Shown here piece after piece: positions 17,888-27,714 of a DNA stretch of 64,000 bases. The translations under genes were made by a program, and so were the position numbers. The stretch lies in NCBI RefSeq assembly GCF_026967795.1, contig NZ_JAPVBH010000001.1:609028-673027 (forward strand), given 5' to 3'. The notes beneath the pieces were generated by a model. That model made no database searches and had not been told where the DNA came from. It saw only the letters and a list, made by a program, of their open reading frames with translations. This DNA comes from Modestobacter sp. VKM Ac-2986. GTDB taxonomy: Bacteria > Actinomycetota > Actinomycetes > Mycobacteriales > Geodermatophilaceae. The first letter of the stretch is position 1; each line of letters begins with the position of its first letter.

Positions 17888-17999
17888 CATGAGTGCGTGG
17901 ACCGTTCGTGCACCCCCTCCCGGGCGTGCCGTGGGGGAGGTGTCCGGCGCCCCCGCGCGGCGGCGCCGGGGCCGGCCCGCTGCGTGCCAGCATCGGCCC

Positions 18000-18671
18000 G
18001 TGACCGCCTCCCCGTCCTCCCGACCGGTGCGTGCCGCCGGTGTCGTCGTGGCCGTCGCCCTCCTCGCCGGGTGCGGTGGTGCGACCGGCACCGTCGACGC
18101 GGCGAGCTCGGTCGGCGCACCGTCGGCCCCCAGCAGCGCGCCGGCCTCGACGACGGCCAACAGCGAGCTGGCGCCGTCGTCGGCAGCACCCAGCGGGCCG
18201 TCGCCGTCCGCCACCGCCCCCGCCGACGACCGGCCCGCAGACACCCAGCCCGACGTCGCCGAGGCCGTGGACCCGGCGGGGCTGACCGTCACCGCCGTCC
18301 GGGCCGCCCGTCAGGAGGGCCACGACCGGGTCGTGTTCGAGCTGGCCGGCAGCGGCACGCCGGGCTGGCGCGTGGAGTACGTCGACGGCCCGGTCGCCCA
18401 GGGCAGTGGGGACCCCGTCGACGTCCCGGGCGAGGCGGCGCTCCAGGTGACGCTGCAGGGGGTGAGCTACCCCTACGAGACCGGCGCGGAGGAGGTGCCG
18501 CGCGGCGCGGTGCCCGTCTCCGGCACCGAGCACGTCGCCGGCGTCGTCTACGACGCGACGTTCGAGGGCACGGCGGTGGCCTGGATCGGCACCGACGGGA
18601 CCGCGCCGTTCCGCGTGTACTCCCTGACCGGTCCCTCGCGCGTGGTCGTCGAGGTGGTCGACGCCGGCTGA
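18000..18671 (+). CDS. AMIN-like domain lipoprotein
   Basis: 223 residues from GTG at 18000. A lipoprotein signal ends in lipobox VALLAGC, followed by a Ser/Ala/Pro/Thr-rich linker of about 60 residues. The C-terminal part (about 95-223) has the actinobacterial AMIN-like pattern: LTVTAVRAARQEGHDRVVFELAGSGTPGWRVEYVD in outline, a central Y-containing strand segment, and a closing FRVYSLTGPSRVVVEVVDA. AMIN-type domains bind peptidoglycan or envelope components in other bacteria; that role here is inference. Convergent with the next gene. Confidence 0.82.
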   Translation: MTASPSSRPVRAAGVVVAVALLAGCGGATGTVDAASSVGAPSAPSSAPASTTANSELAPSSAAPSGPSPSATAPADDRPADTQPDVAEAVDPAGLTVTAVRAARQEGHDRVVFELAGSGTPGWRVEYVDGPVAQGSGDPVDVPGEAALQVTLQGVSYPYETGAEEVPRGAVPVSGTEHVAGVVYDATFEGTAVAWIGTDGTAPFRVYSLTGPSRVVVEVVDAG

Positions 18672-18676
18672 GCGGC

Positions 18677-19006
18677 TCAGCTCAGGGCGGCGGTGATCTC
18701 CAGGGAGTCCTCGGTGACGGTGGTGCAGGTCAGCGTCAGCGGCCCGGCGGTGACGCTCTCGCCCTGCCCGCAGGAGTAGCTGACCCCGCCGACGGAGACG
18801 CTGGCCCGGCCGTCCTGCGTGCCGGCGAACGCCAGGTCGGTGCCGAAGAAGGTGGCCTCGGCGCCGGAACCGCTCAACGTCGCGGTGCACTGCTGGCCGG
18901 AGCAGGAGACGTTCTGCGAGCTGCAGGCGGTCAGCGGCAGCAGGAGCAGCACGCCGGCGGCAGCGCCCACGAGGGTCCGGGTGGCGTACCGGTGCGGGAT
19001 CGACAT
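18677..19006 (-). CDS. Small lipoprotein, unknown
   Basis: 109 residues. The signal ends with lipobox LPLTAC (Cys28). The mature part is about 80 residues, beta-rich, with cysteines at VSCSGQQC, YSCGQG and LTCTTV, probably making two disulphides. No family recognised. It faces the AMIN-like lipoprotein gene end to end, with five bases between the stops, and the two stops sit in a 7-bp inverted repeat around 18667-18681. Confidence 0.72.
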   Translation of the reverse strand: MSIPHRYATRTLVGAAAGVLLLLPLTACSSQNVSCSGQQCTATLSGSGAEATFFGTDLAFAGTQDGRASVSVGGVSYSCGQGESVTAGPLTLTCTTVTEDSLEITAALS

Positions 19007-19055
19007 GCCGGCAGCGTAGGGGCGCGGCGGTCGCCGGCGGGGGAGGTCGCCGGGG

Positions 19056-19586
19056 TCAGGGACGCGAGGCGCTGCTGGTGAAGACCCAGCTGCGCAGGGC
19101 GATGAAGCGCACCAGGCCGATCGCGCCGGTGACCGCGGCGATCAGGCCGAGCTGGGCGACCGTGCCGACGTCGCCGACCAGCGTGTGCACCCCGGCGAGG
19201 GCCAGGGACGTGGCGACCAGGCCGATGGCGGCCAGTCCGCCGCCCTCCCACTGCGCGGTGAGGAACGAGACCTGCTGCCCGGCGTGGAAGGTCAGCCGCC
19301 GGTGCATCTCGTTGGCCACCAGGGTGGAGGTGATCGCACCGACCAGGTTCGCGGTCTGGTCGCCCAGGCCGCCGAGGGCGATGAACATGACGGCGTAGAG
19401 GGCGCTGGAGACCCCGCCGACGACGACGAAGCGGACGAACTGCGCGCCGGCGTCGTCCTGGTGCAGGCGGGCCCGCAGCGGGGCGAGCAGCTGCCGGCCG
19501 CGCTGGAGGACCGTGGTGACGTCGTCCCGGTGCTCGCGTGCCACACCCGACAGAGCGGGGCGGCGGAGCAGGGACGGGCAGGTCAC
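19056..19586 (-). CDS. GtrA-like membrane protein
   Basis: 176 residues with four membrane segments in the second two-thirds: FVRFVVVGGVSSALYAVMFIA-type helix 1 near 47-67, then three more. The FVRFVVVGG...LVANEMHRRLTFHAG pattern marks the GtrA family, which helps move lipid-linked sugars across the membrane for polysaccharide or teichoic acid glycosylation. A GTG at 19586 is chosen as start, with GAGGAGAACCC just upstream; a longer frame exists but its start lies in the shared intergenic region. No glycosyltransferase partner is adjacent. Confidence 0.8.
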   Translation of the reverse strand: MTCPSLLRRPALSGVAREHRDDVTTVLQRGRQLLAPLRARLHQDDAGAQFVRFVVVGGVSSALYAVMFIALGGLGDQTANLVGAITSTLVANEMHRRLTFHAGQQVSFLTAQWEGGGLAAIGLVATSLALAGVHTLVGDVGTVAQLGLIAAVTGAIGLVRFIALRSWVFTSSASRP

Positions 19587-19779
19587 GGGTTCTCCTCGAC
19601 GGACGGGTGGGACACCAGCGTGGCTGGCAAGGCCATGCTCCGGCAGCAATACCCCCGGCGAGCTGTGTATTCCCGGTGAGCCGCCCGCACACACGGTGAC
19701 GTCGCTCACGGAGCGTGGTCACGTGCAGATCACAGGTGACTGTCAGGGAGTTGCCGGGTCGGCCCGGCAGGGTGCGGCC
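19587..19779. promoter_or_regulatory. Divergent intergenic region with clustered GTGA/TCAC sites
   Basis: Between the divergent GtrA-like gene and the gene at 19780. On the minus strand GGGTAT within CCGGGGGTATTG resembles a SigB/SigF-type -10 box for the GtrA-like gene. Between 19695 and 19740 there are five GTGAC- or TCAC-type half-sites (19695, 19704, 19717, 19728, 19735), which may bind a regulator. No family is assigned. Confidence 0.35.
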
Positions 19780-20262
19780 ATGACCAGCAGCCCCCGGCGA
19801 CCCTGGCTCTACGACCCGACAGTGGGAGGTGTGCTCGTGCGCGCCCACCGGTCCCCCGACGGCGGCCCGGCCGACGACGTCGTCTCCGACGTGCTGTGGT
19901 CGGAGGTGCTGGGGCTGCTCCGCTGGGCCGAGGCGGCCCTGGGCTGCCCGCCGCCGCTGGTCGAGGGCGCCGCGTGGCGCACCGCCGCCACGGCCGCCGC
20001 GCTGCTGCGCCGGCTGCCCGTGCTGTGCGCCGAGGCCGGGCTGCCCTGGCCGGGCGTCCAGGCGGATCCCGACGACGCCGTGCTCCCCGGGCGGGAGCGG
20101 CTCGCCGCGGCGGCCGACCGGCTCGTCGGGCTGCTGTGCGCCCGACCGGCGGACGTCGGCGCGCTCGAGCTGGTGGAACGGGTGGCCGCCGACGTCGACG
20201 CGATCGGTGCCGCCGCGATCGCGCTGCTGGCCGAGGGCACGGACTGGGGCGCGGCGTCCTGA
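19780..20262 (+). CDS. Hypothetical protein, 160 residues
   Basis: Starts with ATG at 19780. It is soluble, Ala/Leu-rich and mostly helical, with no signal peptide or membrane segment. The only distinctive stretch is the N-terminal RPWLYDPTVGGVLVRAHRSPD. I do not recognise a family. It lies 37 bases upstream of the Rieske/DUF2231 gene on the same strand and may be co-transcribed with it. Confidence 0.65.
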   Translation: MTSSPRRPWLYDPTVGGVLVRAHRSPDGGPADDVVSDVLWSEVLGLLRWAEAALGCPPPLVEGAAWRTAATAAALLRRLPVLCAEAGLPWPGVQADPDDAVLPGRERLAAAADRLVGLLCARPADVGALELVERVAADVDAIGAAAIALLAEGTDWGAAS

Positions 20263-20299
20263 CCGGTTCTGCTCACGCGCAACGGGTAAGGGAGCGCCC

Positions 20300-21187
20300 A
20301 TGAGCCTGTTCGGTGTGCTGGACCGCCTCTCCGAGGTGCCCTCGTTCGACAAGCAGCTGGAGGCCGCGCGGGCGGCGGTGGACAAGGTGCTGCGGCCCCA
20401 GGCGTTCAAGGACGTGCTGCACGGCACGTGGCTGGGCCACCCGCTGCACCCGATCCTGGCCATGGTGCCGGTGGGCACCTGGCTGTCGGCCGGTCTGCTG
20501 GACCTGGTGCCGGCGACCCGCCCGGCCGCCACCGCGATGATCGGCGCCGGGGTGGCCGGCAGCGTGCCCGCGGCCCTCGCCGGTGCGGCCGACTGGTCGG
20601 AGCAGGACGACGCCGTGCGGCGGCTCGGTGGCCTGCACGCGGTGAGCAACGTGGCCGCCCTGGGCCTGTACGTCGGGTCCCTCGTGGCCCGGAAGAAGGG
20701 CAACGGCACGCTGGGCCGGGTGCTGTCCTACAGCGGGCTGCTGGTCGCGAGCGGCTCGGCGGCGGTGGGCGGGCACATGTCCTACGCGCAGTCCTCCGGG
20801 GCGAACCACGCCGTCGTCGAGGCGCGCCGGCTCACCACCGACTGGATCGACCTCGGCCCGCTCGACGACCTGCCCGAGGGCCGGCCCACGCAGCGCACCG
20901 GGGAGGGCCAGGGGGCGCCGGTCGCGCTGGTCGTCGTCCGCCGCGGGCTGACCGTCGACGCGTTCATCGACGCGTGCGCCCACGTCGGCGGGCCGCTGTC
21001 CGAGGGCACGGTGGAGAAGGTGCGCGGCTCGGACTGCCTCGTCTGCCCGTGGCACGGCTCGGCCTTCGCCCTGGACAACGGCGAGCCGCGGCGCGGCCCG
21101 ACGGCGTCGGCGCAGGAGAAGCTCGAGGTCAAGTACGAGGCCGGCCGGGTGTTCGGGCGGCTGCCCAACCGGCACGTCTCGAAGTGA
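20300..21187 (+). CDS. DUF2231 membrane domain fused to a Rieske [2Fe-2S] domain
   Basis: 295 residues. The N-terminal part (about 35-165) has the DUF2231 membrane domain: the GHPLHPILAMVPVGTW segment and four helices. The C-terminal part (about 190-290) is a Rieske domain with both cluster motifs intact, CAHVGG (C-x-H) and CPWHGSAF (C-x2-H). It should be a membrane-anchored electron-transfer protein. The partner oxidase or oxygenase is unknown and none is adjacent. ATG at 20300 with GGGAG upstream. Confidence 0.92.
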   Translation: MSLFGVLDRLSEVPSFDKQLEAARAAVDKVLRPQAFKDVLHGTWLGHPLHPILAMVPVGTWLSAGLLDLVPATRPAATAMIGAGVAGSVPAALAGAADWSEQDDAVRRLGGLHAVSNVAALGLYVGSLVARKKGNGTLGRVLSYSGLLVASGSAAVGGHMSYAQSSGANHAVVEARRLTTDWIDLGPLDDLPEGRPTQRTGEGQGAPVALVVVRRGLTVDAFIDACAHVGGPLSEGTVEKVRGSDCLVCPWHGSAFALDNGEPRRGPTASAQEKLEVKYEAGRVFGRLPNRHVSK

Positions 21188-21212
21188 GCTGACCGCACTT
21201 ACGCTGCCGTCC

Positions 21213-22031
21213 GTGCGGGGCGGCGCGGGGTGGGTGGTGGTGGCCCTGCTGCTCGCCGGGTGCGCCGGCGCGGGCGACGAGCCCGCGCCGGCGGCCTTGC
21301 CGGAGCTCCCCGGCATGGCCGCGGAGTCGTTCCGGCACCGCAGCGACGTGGCGCTCGGCGACGGCTTCCAGGTGCGGCTGACCAACAGCGGGACGGCGCC
21401 GTTCACGGTCACGTCGGTGCAGCTGGACTCGCCGGGGTTCACCGTCCGGCCGGCCCGGGAGCTGACCCAGGAGTTCGCGCCCGGGCGCAGGTACGACCTC
21501 GCCGCCCGGTTCGGTGCCGTCGTCTGCTCGGCGTCCCCCGACCCGGTGGCCGCGCTGCTGACCGTCTCCCGGGACGGCGGGCCGGCGGAGCAGGTGCGGG
21601 TGCCGCTGGCCGGGCCGGTGCTGGCCGACGTGCACGCCGAGCAGTGCGCCGTGGAGGCGGTGACCTCGGCGGCCCCGGTGTCCGTGCAGGGGCTGGTGGC
21701 TGCGGGCGACACGGTCACCGGCGAGGTGGTGCTCACCCGCGCGGCCGGGTCCGAGCCGGTGGAGGTGACGGCGCTGCAGCGCAGCGTGGTGCTGGAGCCG
21801 GTGCTGTCGGCCACCCTGCCCGCGACGCTGGAGGACGGCGAGCTGCGCCTGCCGGTGACCTTCCGGCCCGCGACCTGCGAGCCGCACGCGCTGGCCGAGA
21901 CCAAGCAGCCGTTCCTCTTCCCGCTGCTCGTGTCGGTGGGGGAGGGGGCGCCGATCGCTGTGCCGCTGCCGCTGGACGACGCGCAGCGCGGGCTGCTGCA
22001 GGACCTGCTCGGCCGGGTGTGCGCTGGCTGA
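21213..22031 (+). CDS. Putative lipoprotein with beta-sandwich repeats
   Basis: 272 residues from GTG at 21213, with a very short signal: MRGGAGWVVVALLLAGC, Cys17 lipidated. The mature protein looks like two beta-sandwich units: FQVRLTNSGTAPFTVTSVQL (about 52-71) and a second with EVVLTRAAGSEPVEVTALQ, both similar to immunoglobulin-like or DUF1573-type folds that carry a Cys (VVCSAS, EQCAVE, ATCEPH). No enzyme motif. It starts 25 bases after the Rieske gene. Confidence 0.75.
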   Translation: MRGGAGWVVVALLLAGCAGAGDEPAPAALPELPGMAAESFRHRSDVALGDGFQVRLTNSGTAPFTVTSVQLDSPGFTVRPARELTQEFAPGRRYDLAARFGAVVCSASPDPVAALLTVSRDGGPAEQVRVPLAGPVLADVHAEQCAVEAVTSAAPVSVQGLVAAGDTVTGEVVLTRAAGSEPVEVTALQRSVVLEPVLSATLPATLEDGELRLPVTFRPATCEPHALAETKQPFLFPLLVSVGEGAPIAVPLPLDDAQRGLLQDLLGRVCAG

Positions 22032-22070
22032 CCGCGGTTGTGCCGTCGGCCGGGCGGGCAGGAGGGGGCG

Positions 22071-22169
22071 GTGTTCCTCCTCTTCTCCAACCGGCTGGGC
22101 TGCCTCGGCTCGTTGCTGCTCAGCCTGGTGCTCACCGCTGTCGTCGTCCTGCTGATCACCGTGCTGTGA
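22071..22169 (+). CDS. 32-residue single-pass membrane peptide
   Basis: A short frame with a very strong ribosome-binding site (AGGAGGGGGC directly before the GTG). It encodes a polar MFLLFSNRLGC head and one membrane helix rich in Leu and Val that ends the protein. Small proteins of this shape are common and conserved in actinobacteria. The gene lies 21 bases before tRNA-Lys. The function is unknown. Confidence 0.65.
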   Translation: MFLLFSNRLGCLGSLLLSLVLTAVVVLLITVL

Positions 22170-22190
22170 CTCTGGGACACTGAGCGGGCC

Positions 22191-22263
22191 GGGCCTCTAG
22201 CTCAACTGGCAGAGCAGCGGACTTTTAATCCGCGGGTTGTGGGTTCGATCCCCACGGGGCCCA
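22191..22263 (+). tRNA. tRNA-Lys (anticodon TTT)
   Basis: A 73-base cloverleaf: acceptor GGGCCTC/GGGGCCC, anticodon stem GCGGA/TCCGC around loop CTTTTAA, T-arm GTGGG-TTCGATC-CCCAC. Anticodon TTT, discriminator A. CCA not encoded. A less GC-rich stretch begins directly downstream, as seen where elements integrate at tRNA 3' ends. Confidence 0.97.
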
Positions 22264-22520
22264 CCGCGCGTGTGCCTTGCCCGCTCCGTGATCGGCGAGA
22301 TGCGTCGAGAGTGCACTCATCGGCCTCCGAGCGGTCGGGGAGCCCCGCTGATCGCACAGTCGATGCGGTCGACCAGCGTCACGAGCCGCGGAGCTGGCTC
22401 GTGCAACTGGACCTGTCTTCTCCTAGGCGCTCTCGGAGGCATCCGTGGCGCCCGCGGAGCCGTTGTGGTCGCAGTGTGATCGCGTTGGGTGCAGGGCAGC
22501 CGCTTGGGAAGAAGGGCGGA
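22264..22520. other. Non-coding stretch downstream of tRNA-Lys
   Basis: About 260 bases with no convincing gene on either strand. It is visibly richer in A and T than the flanks. No copy of the tRNA-Lys 3' end and no integrase remnant were seen here. Confidence 0.5.
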
Positions 22521-23444
22521 CTACTGCCGGAGTCGCTGCTTCGCGAGGTAGAGCGCCGTCATCCGTGGTGCTGCGTCCGCGGGCACGTGATCGCAGTAGG
22601 TGCGGTAACAAGTGAGGCGGTCGACGGCAGCTGCGTGCTGCCGCTCGGTGGACGACGCGAAGCCCTCGGGGTGTTCGTGGTTGACGTATCCGTCGCCCAC
22701 TCCGCCGGTCGCCGCCCCCACGACCAGTGAAGACAGCGGGGGTTTGCCATCGGTGAGCGTGGCGTCCTGCACCGGTCCGAGTACCTGGCCGATCCACTGG
22801 CCCAGGAGCATCCGGGTCCGGTAGCCGGTCTCGTCGAACAACTGCTGCGCGAGTTGCTCGTAGGTGATCCAGCCGCCGAAGTTGGCTGCAACCCCCTCCA
22901 GGACGGTCTCGGTCTTCTGAGCCCAGGCCGCTGTTGCCACCGGCCAGGCGGCCCTCGTCGTCGGATCGAGGTCGTGCCACGTGCCAGGGCCAGCAGCCGT
23001 CACCGCCGGCAACGCCTCTGGCCGCCCAGCGGGCGTAGCCGGCGAGGAACTGCGGCGCGTGACCGGGTGCTGCGGGCAGCGCGACGCGGACCGGTCCAGC
23101 ATCGCCCGGGCCTTTGCGCGCAGTGCCTCGCTGGGCAGCGCGGCCAGCAAGGACTGGTCCTCTGTGCCTGCCGCGATCATCGCCCGGCCGATCCGCGAAG
23201 CGTGCCGGGCGTCGTGCCCTGGTCGATAGAGGGCGCCCCGCCCGACCTGCTCCCCGCAGCCGCACCGGCAACCGGCCGCTGGCGGTCGTCCCAGAGACAC
23301 TGTCGAATCAGCCTCCGTGACGCCGACACCCTCAAGGTCATCAGCTTGGCTGTGATCTCCGAACCAGCTCACGTGCTCAGTCTGCGGCTCGAGTGCCCCC
23401 GAGGAGGTCAGTCCGTCGCCCCAACTTCCATCGGAGTAGTCCAT
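22521..23444 (-). CDS. Unrecognised protein with Cys-rich head, atypical composition
   Basis: 307 residues from ATG at 23444. The head is unusual: about residues 58-85 hold GCRCGCGEQVGRGALYRPGH followed by DARH, which could bind a metal ion through Cys and His. The C-terminal half has FGGWITYEQLAQQLF, a Q-W-I-G-Q-V-L-G segment, and PPLSSLVVGAATGG, a pattern seen in some uncharacterised restriction- or defence-associated proteins. The gene is less GC-rich than its neighbours, stands alone next to tRNA-Lys, and has two palindromes about 125-185 bases upstream. It is probably acquired. No catalytic motif is certain. Confidence 0.7.
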   Translation of the reverse strand: MDYSDGSWGDGLTSSGALEPQTEHVSWFGDHSQADDLEGVGVTEADSTVSLGRPPAAGCRCGCGEQVGRGALYRPGHDARHASRIGRAMIAAGTEDQSLLAALPSEALRAKARAMLDRSASRCPQHPVTRRSSSPATPAGRPEALPAVTAAGPGTWHDLDPTTRAAWPVATAAWAQKTETVLEGVAANFGGWITYEQLAQQLFDETGYRTRMLLGQWIGQVLGPVQDATLTDGKPPLSSLVVGAATGGVGDGYVNHEHPEGFASSTERQHAAAVDRLTCYRTYCDHVPADAAPRMTALYLAKQRLRQ

Positions 23445-23567
23445 GGCGTCAGCCTGGCGGGCGCACCGCTGCACTGACCTGGGGCCCGGGACGACGCCCA
23501 CCGCCGGCCGGTGGGAGTCCGCGGCAGGCGACGTCCTGCTCGTGCTCGTCTGGCACCACTGAGCTCA

Positions 23568-23628
23568 CAGGCGGTTTCGCGGAACCGCCTGACGTGACCG
23601 AGGCCCAGGCGGTTCCGCGGAACCGTCG
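23568..23628. repeat. Two tandem palindromes sharing GGTTYCGCGGAACC
   Basis: Copy 1 (23568-23591) is a 24-base palindrome with one mismatch pair. Copy 2 (23606-23628) has a perfect 16-base core. Their centres are 38 bases apart. They lie between the 3' end of the epimerase gene and the start of the Cys-rich gene. They may be terminators of the former or operators of the latter. Confidence 0.75.
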
Positions 23629-23631
23629 GGG

Positions 23632-24630
23632 TCAGAGCGGGCGAGGGCGGTACGCCTCGACCAGGCGGTCCATCAGCGCGTCCATCCGGGCGTCGACGAC
23701 CTGGTGCTCGGGGTGGGCGTCGTGCCACTCGACGATCTCCCGCGCGCCCTGCTCGAAGGGCACCCGCGCCGCGGAGTCCGGCACGAGGTCGCGCACCTTC
23801 GAGTTGTCGAAGACCGCCGAGTGCGCCTTGTCGCCGAGCAGCCCGGCACCCCACTCGGGGTCGACCGCGGCGATCGCGTCGGAGGGGACGTGCACCAGCC
23901 GGGGCTCGACGCCGGCCGCCCGGGCCAGCAGCGTGGTGATCCGGTCCCAGGTGATCGCCTCGTCGGAGGTGAGGTGGAAGGCCTCGCCGAGGGTCTCCGA
24001 CCGGCCGAGGAGGCCGACGAACCCACGGGCGAAGTCGGTGTTGTGGGTGAGCGTCCACAGTGACGTGCCGTCGCCGGGCACCACGACCTCCGCGCCCCGG
24101 CGCAGCCGGTCGATGACGGTCCAGCCCCCGTCGAGGGGGATCGTCGCCGCGTCGTAGGTGTGCGAGGGCCGCACGATCGTCACCGGGAAGGCGCTGTCGC
24201 GGTACGCGGACACCAGGAGGTCCTCGCAGGCGATCTTGTCCCGCGAGTAGGCCCAGAACGGGTTGCGCAGCGGCGTGGACTCGGTGATCGGCAGCCGCAG
24301 CGGCGGGGTCTGGTACGCCGACGCCGAGCTGATGAACACGTACTGACCGGTGCGGCCGGTGAACAGGTCGACGTCGGTCTGCACGTGCTCCGGGGTGAAC
24401 GCCACCCAGTCGACGACGACGTCGAAGTCCTGGCCGCCCAGCGCCCGCCGGACGCTGTCGGCGTCCCGGACGTCGCCCTCGTGGACGACGACACCCTCGG
24501 GCACCGGCCGGAGCGAGGACCGGTTCCTCTTGAGGAGGTGCAGCTCGATGCCGCGCTCCACCGCCAGCCGGGCGCACGCCGAGCTGATGATCCCGGTCCC
24601 GCCGATGAAGAGCACCTTGAGCGCGGTCAT
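23632..24630 (-). CDS. NAD-dependent epimerase/dehydratase (extended SDR)
   Basis: 332 residues from ATG at 24630. The cofactor motif FIGGTGIISS (GxxGxxS variant) opens the Rossmann fold, followed by the acidic GDVRDADSVRRAL segment. The catalytic pattern is present: FISSASAYQ and YSRDK (Y-x3-K). The C-terminal half, around SLWTLTHNTDFARGFVGLL, is that of extended SDRs acting on nucleotide sugars or related substrates. The substrate is not identifiable. It stands alone and diverges from the UvrA-like gene. Confidence 0.88.
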   Translation of the reverse strand: MTALKVLFIGGTGIISSACARLAVERGIELHLLKRNRSSLRPVPEGVVVHEGDVRDADSVRRALGGQDFDVVVDWVAFTPEHVQTDVDLFTGRTGQYVFISSASAYQTPPLRLPITESTPLRNPFWAYSRDKIACEDLLVSAYRDSAFPVTIVRPSHTYDAATIPLDGGWTVIDRLRRGAEVVVPGDGTSLWTLTHNTDFARGFVGLLGRSETLGEAFHLTSDEAITWDRITTLLARAAGVEPRLVHVPSDAIAAVDPEWGAGLLGDKAHSAVFDNSKVRDLVPDSAARVPFEQGAREIVEWHDAHPEHQVVDARMDALMDRLVEAYRPRPL

Positions 24631-24750
24631 GCCTCGACCATGCGGTGCCCGGCGCCGGGCAGCAAGACGAGGGACGGACGGCGCCGCGGGGCCTCCCGAC
24701 TGTCCGACCCGTCCGGTACACATCGAGCCAGGGCGACGAGGGAGCAGACG

Positions 24751-27120
<2,370 letters not shown>

Positions 27121-27450
27121 CCGCGCCGGGTGCGGCGGTCCGGCGGAGGGTGCGGGCCGGGCACCGCCCGGTGGCCCCGGCCGGGTCCGCCGCGACATGC
27201 CGCGCCGGAGCGCCCCACCGTGATCACCGACCCCCGCGAACGCGAAATCCCAGGTCAAGCACGGTGTCAAGTCGACAAGGCGGCTGAGGTGAGGCGGGTC
27301 GTCGACCGCTCGGGTGCCTCCGACAACGATTGGGTGACGGGCCCCTCCGGGAGGTGTCGGACCGGGCCCGTGCGGGGCCTGTCGGGACCTACCTTTCGCC
27401 CTACGTCCGCGGCACTTCCCCAGCCGCGACGGAGCACCGAGGAGTCCCGC
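27121..27450. other. Intergenic region upstream of the two small coupled genes
   Basis: 330 bases. No credible coding frame on either strand, although long frames run through by chance. The second half becomes less GC-rich around 27230-27300, as promoters do. No -35/-10 pair was convincing. Confidence 0.5.
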
Positions 27451-27714
27451 GTGAGCACGCCCCCTGACCTGTTGACCCGCCCGTCGTCCGGGCACCTCCC
27501 TTCCCGCGACGAGGAGGTGGGCCTGGACGCGCTGCTGGAGTTCTTCGCCGACGAGTCGCCGGTGTCGGCCCGCCGGACCCTCCGCCGGTCCGCCGCCGAG
27601 CTGCGCGGCTGGGCGCGCTCCTCGTCCCGCCGCGCCGCCGCCTGGGGCGCCACCGCACCGGTCGTCGTCCCCGCCCACCGTTCCGCCTCGGTCGTCACGG
27701 AGGTCGGGCAGTGA
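27451..27714 (+). CDS. Hypothetical protein, 87 residues
   Basis: Starts with GTG at 27451, preceded by GAGGAG. Two parts can be seen: an acidic segment EEVGLDALLEFFADES and an Arg/Ser-rich segment of about 25 residues. No signal peptide. It overlaps the next gene by four bases (GTGA), so the two are translationally coupled and probably work together. I do not recognise it. Confidence 0.7.
   Translation: MSTPPDLLTRPSSGHLPSRDEEVGLDALLEFFADESPVSARRTLRRSAAELRGWARSSSRRAAAWGATAPVVVPAHRSASVVTEVGQ

Noticed and set aside
22191-23640. Integrated element at tRNA-Lys with att repeats
   Set aside because: No second copy of the tRNA 3' end and no integrase could be found in the window, so only the weaker claim of an atypical patch is kept.
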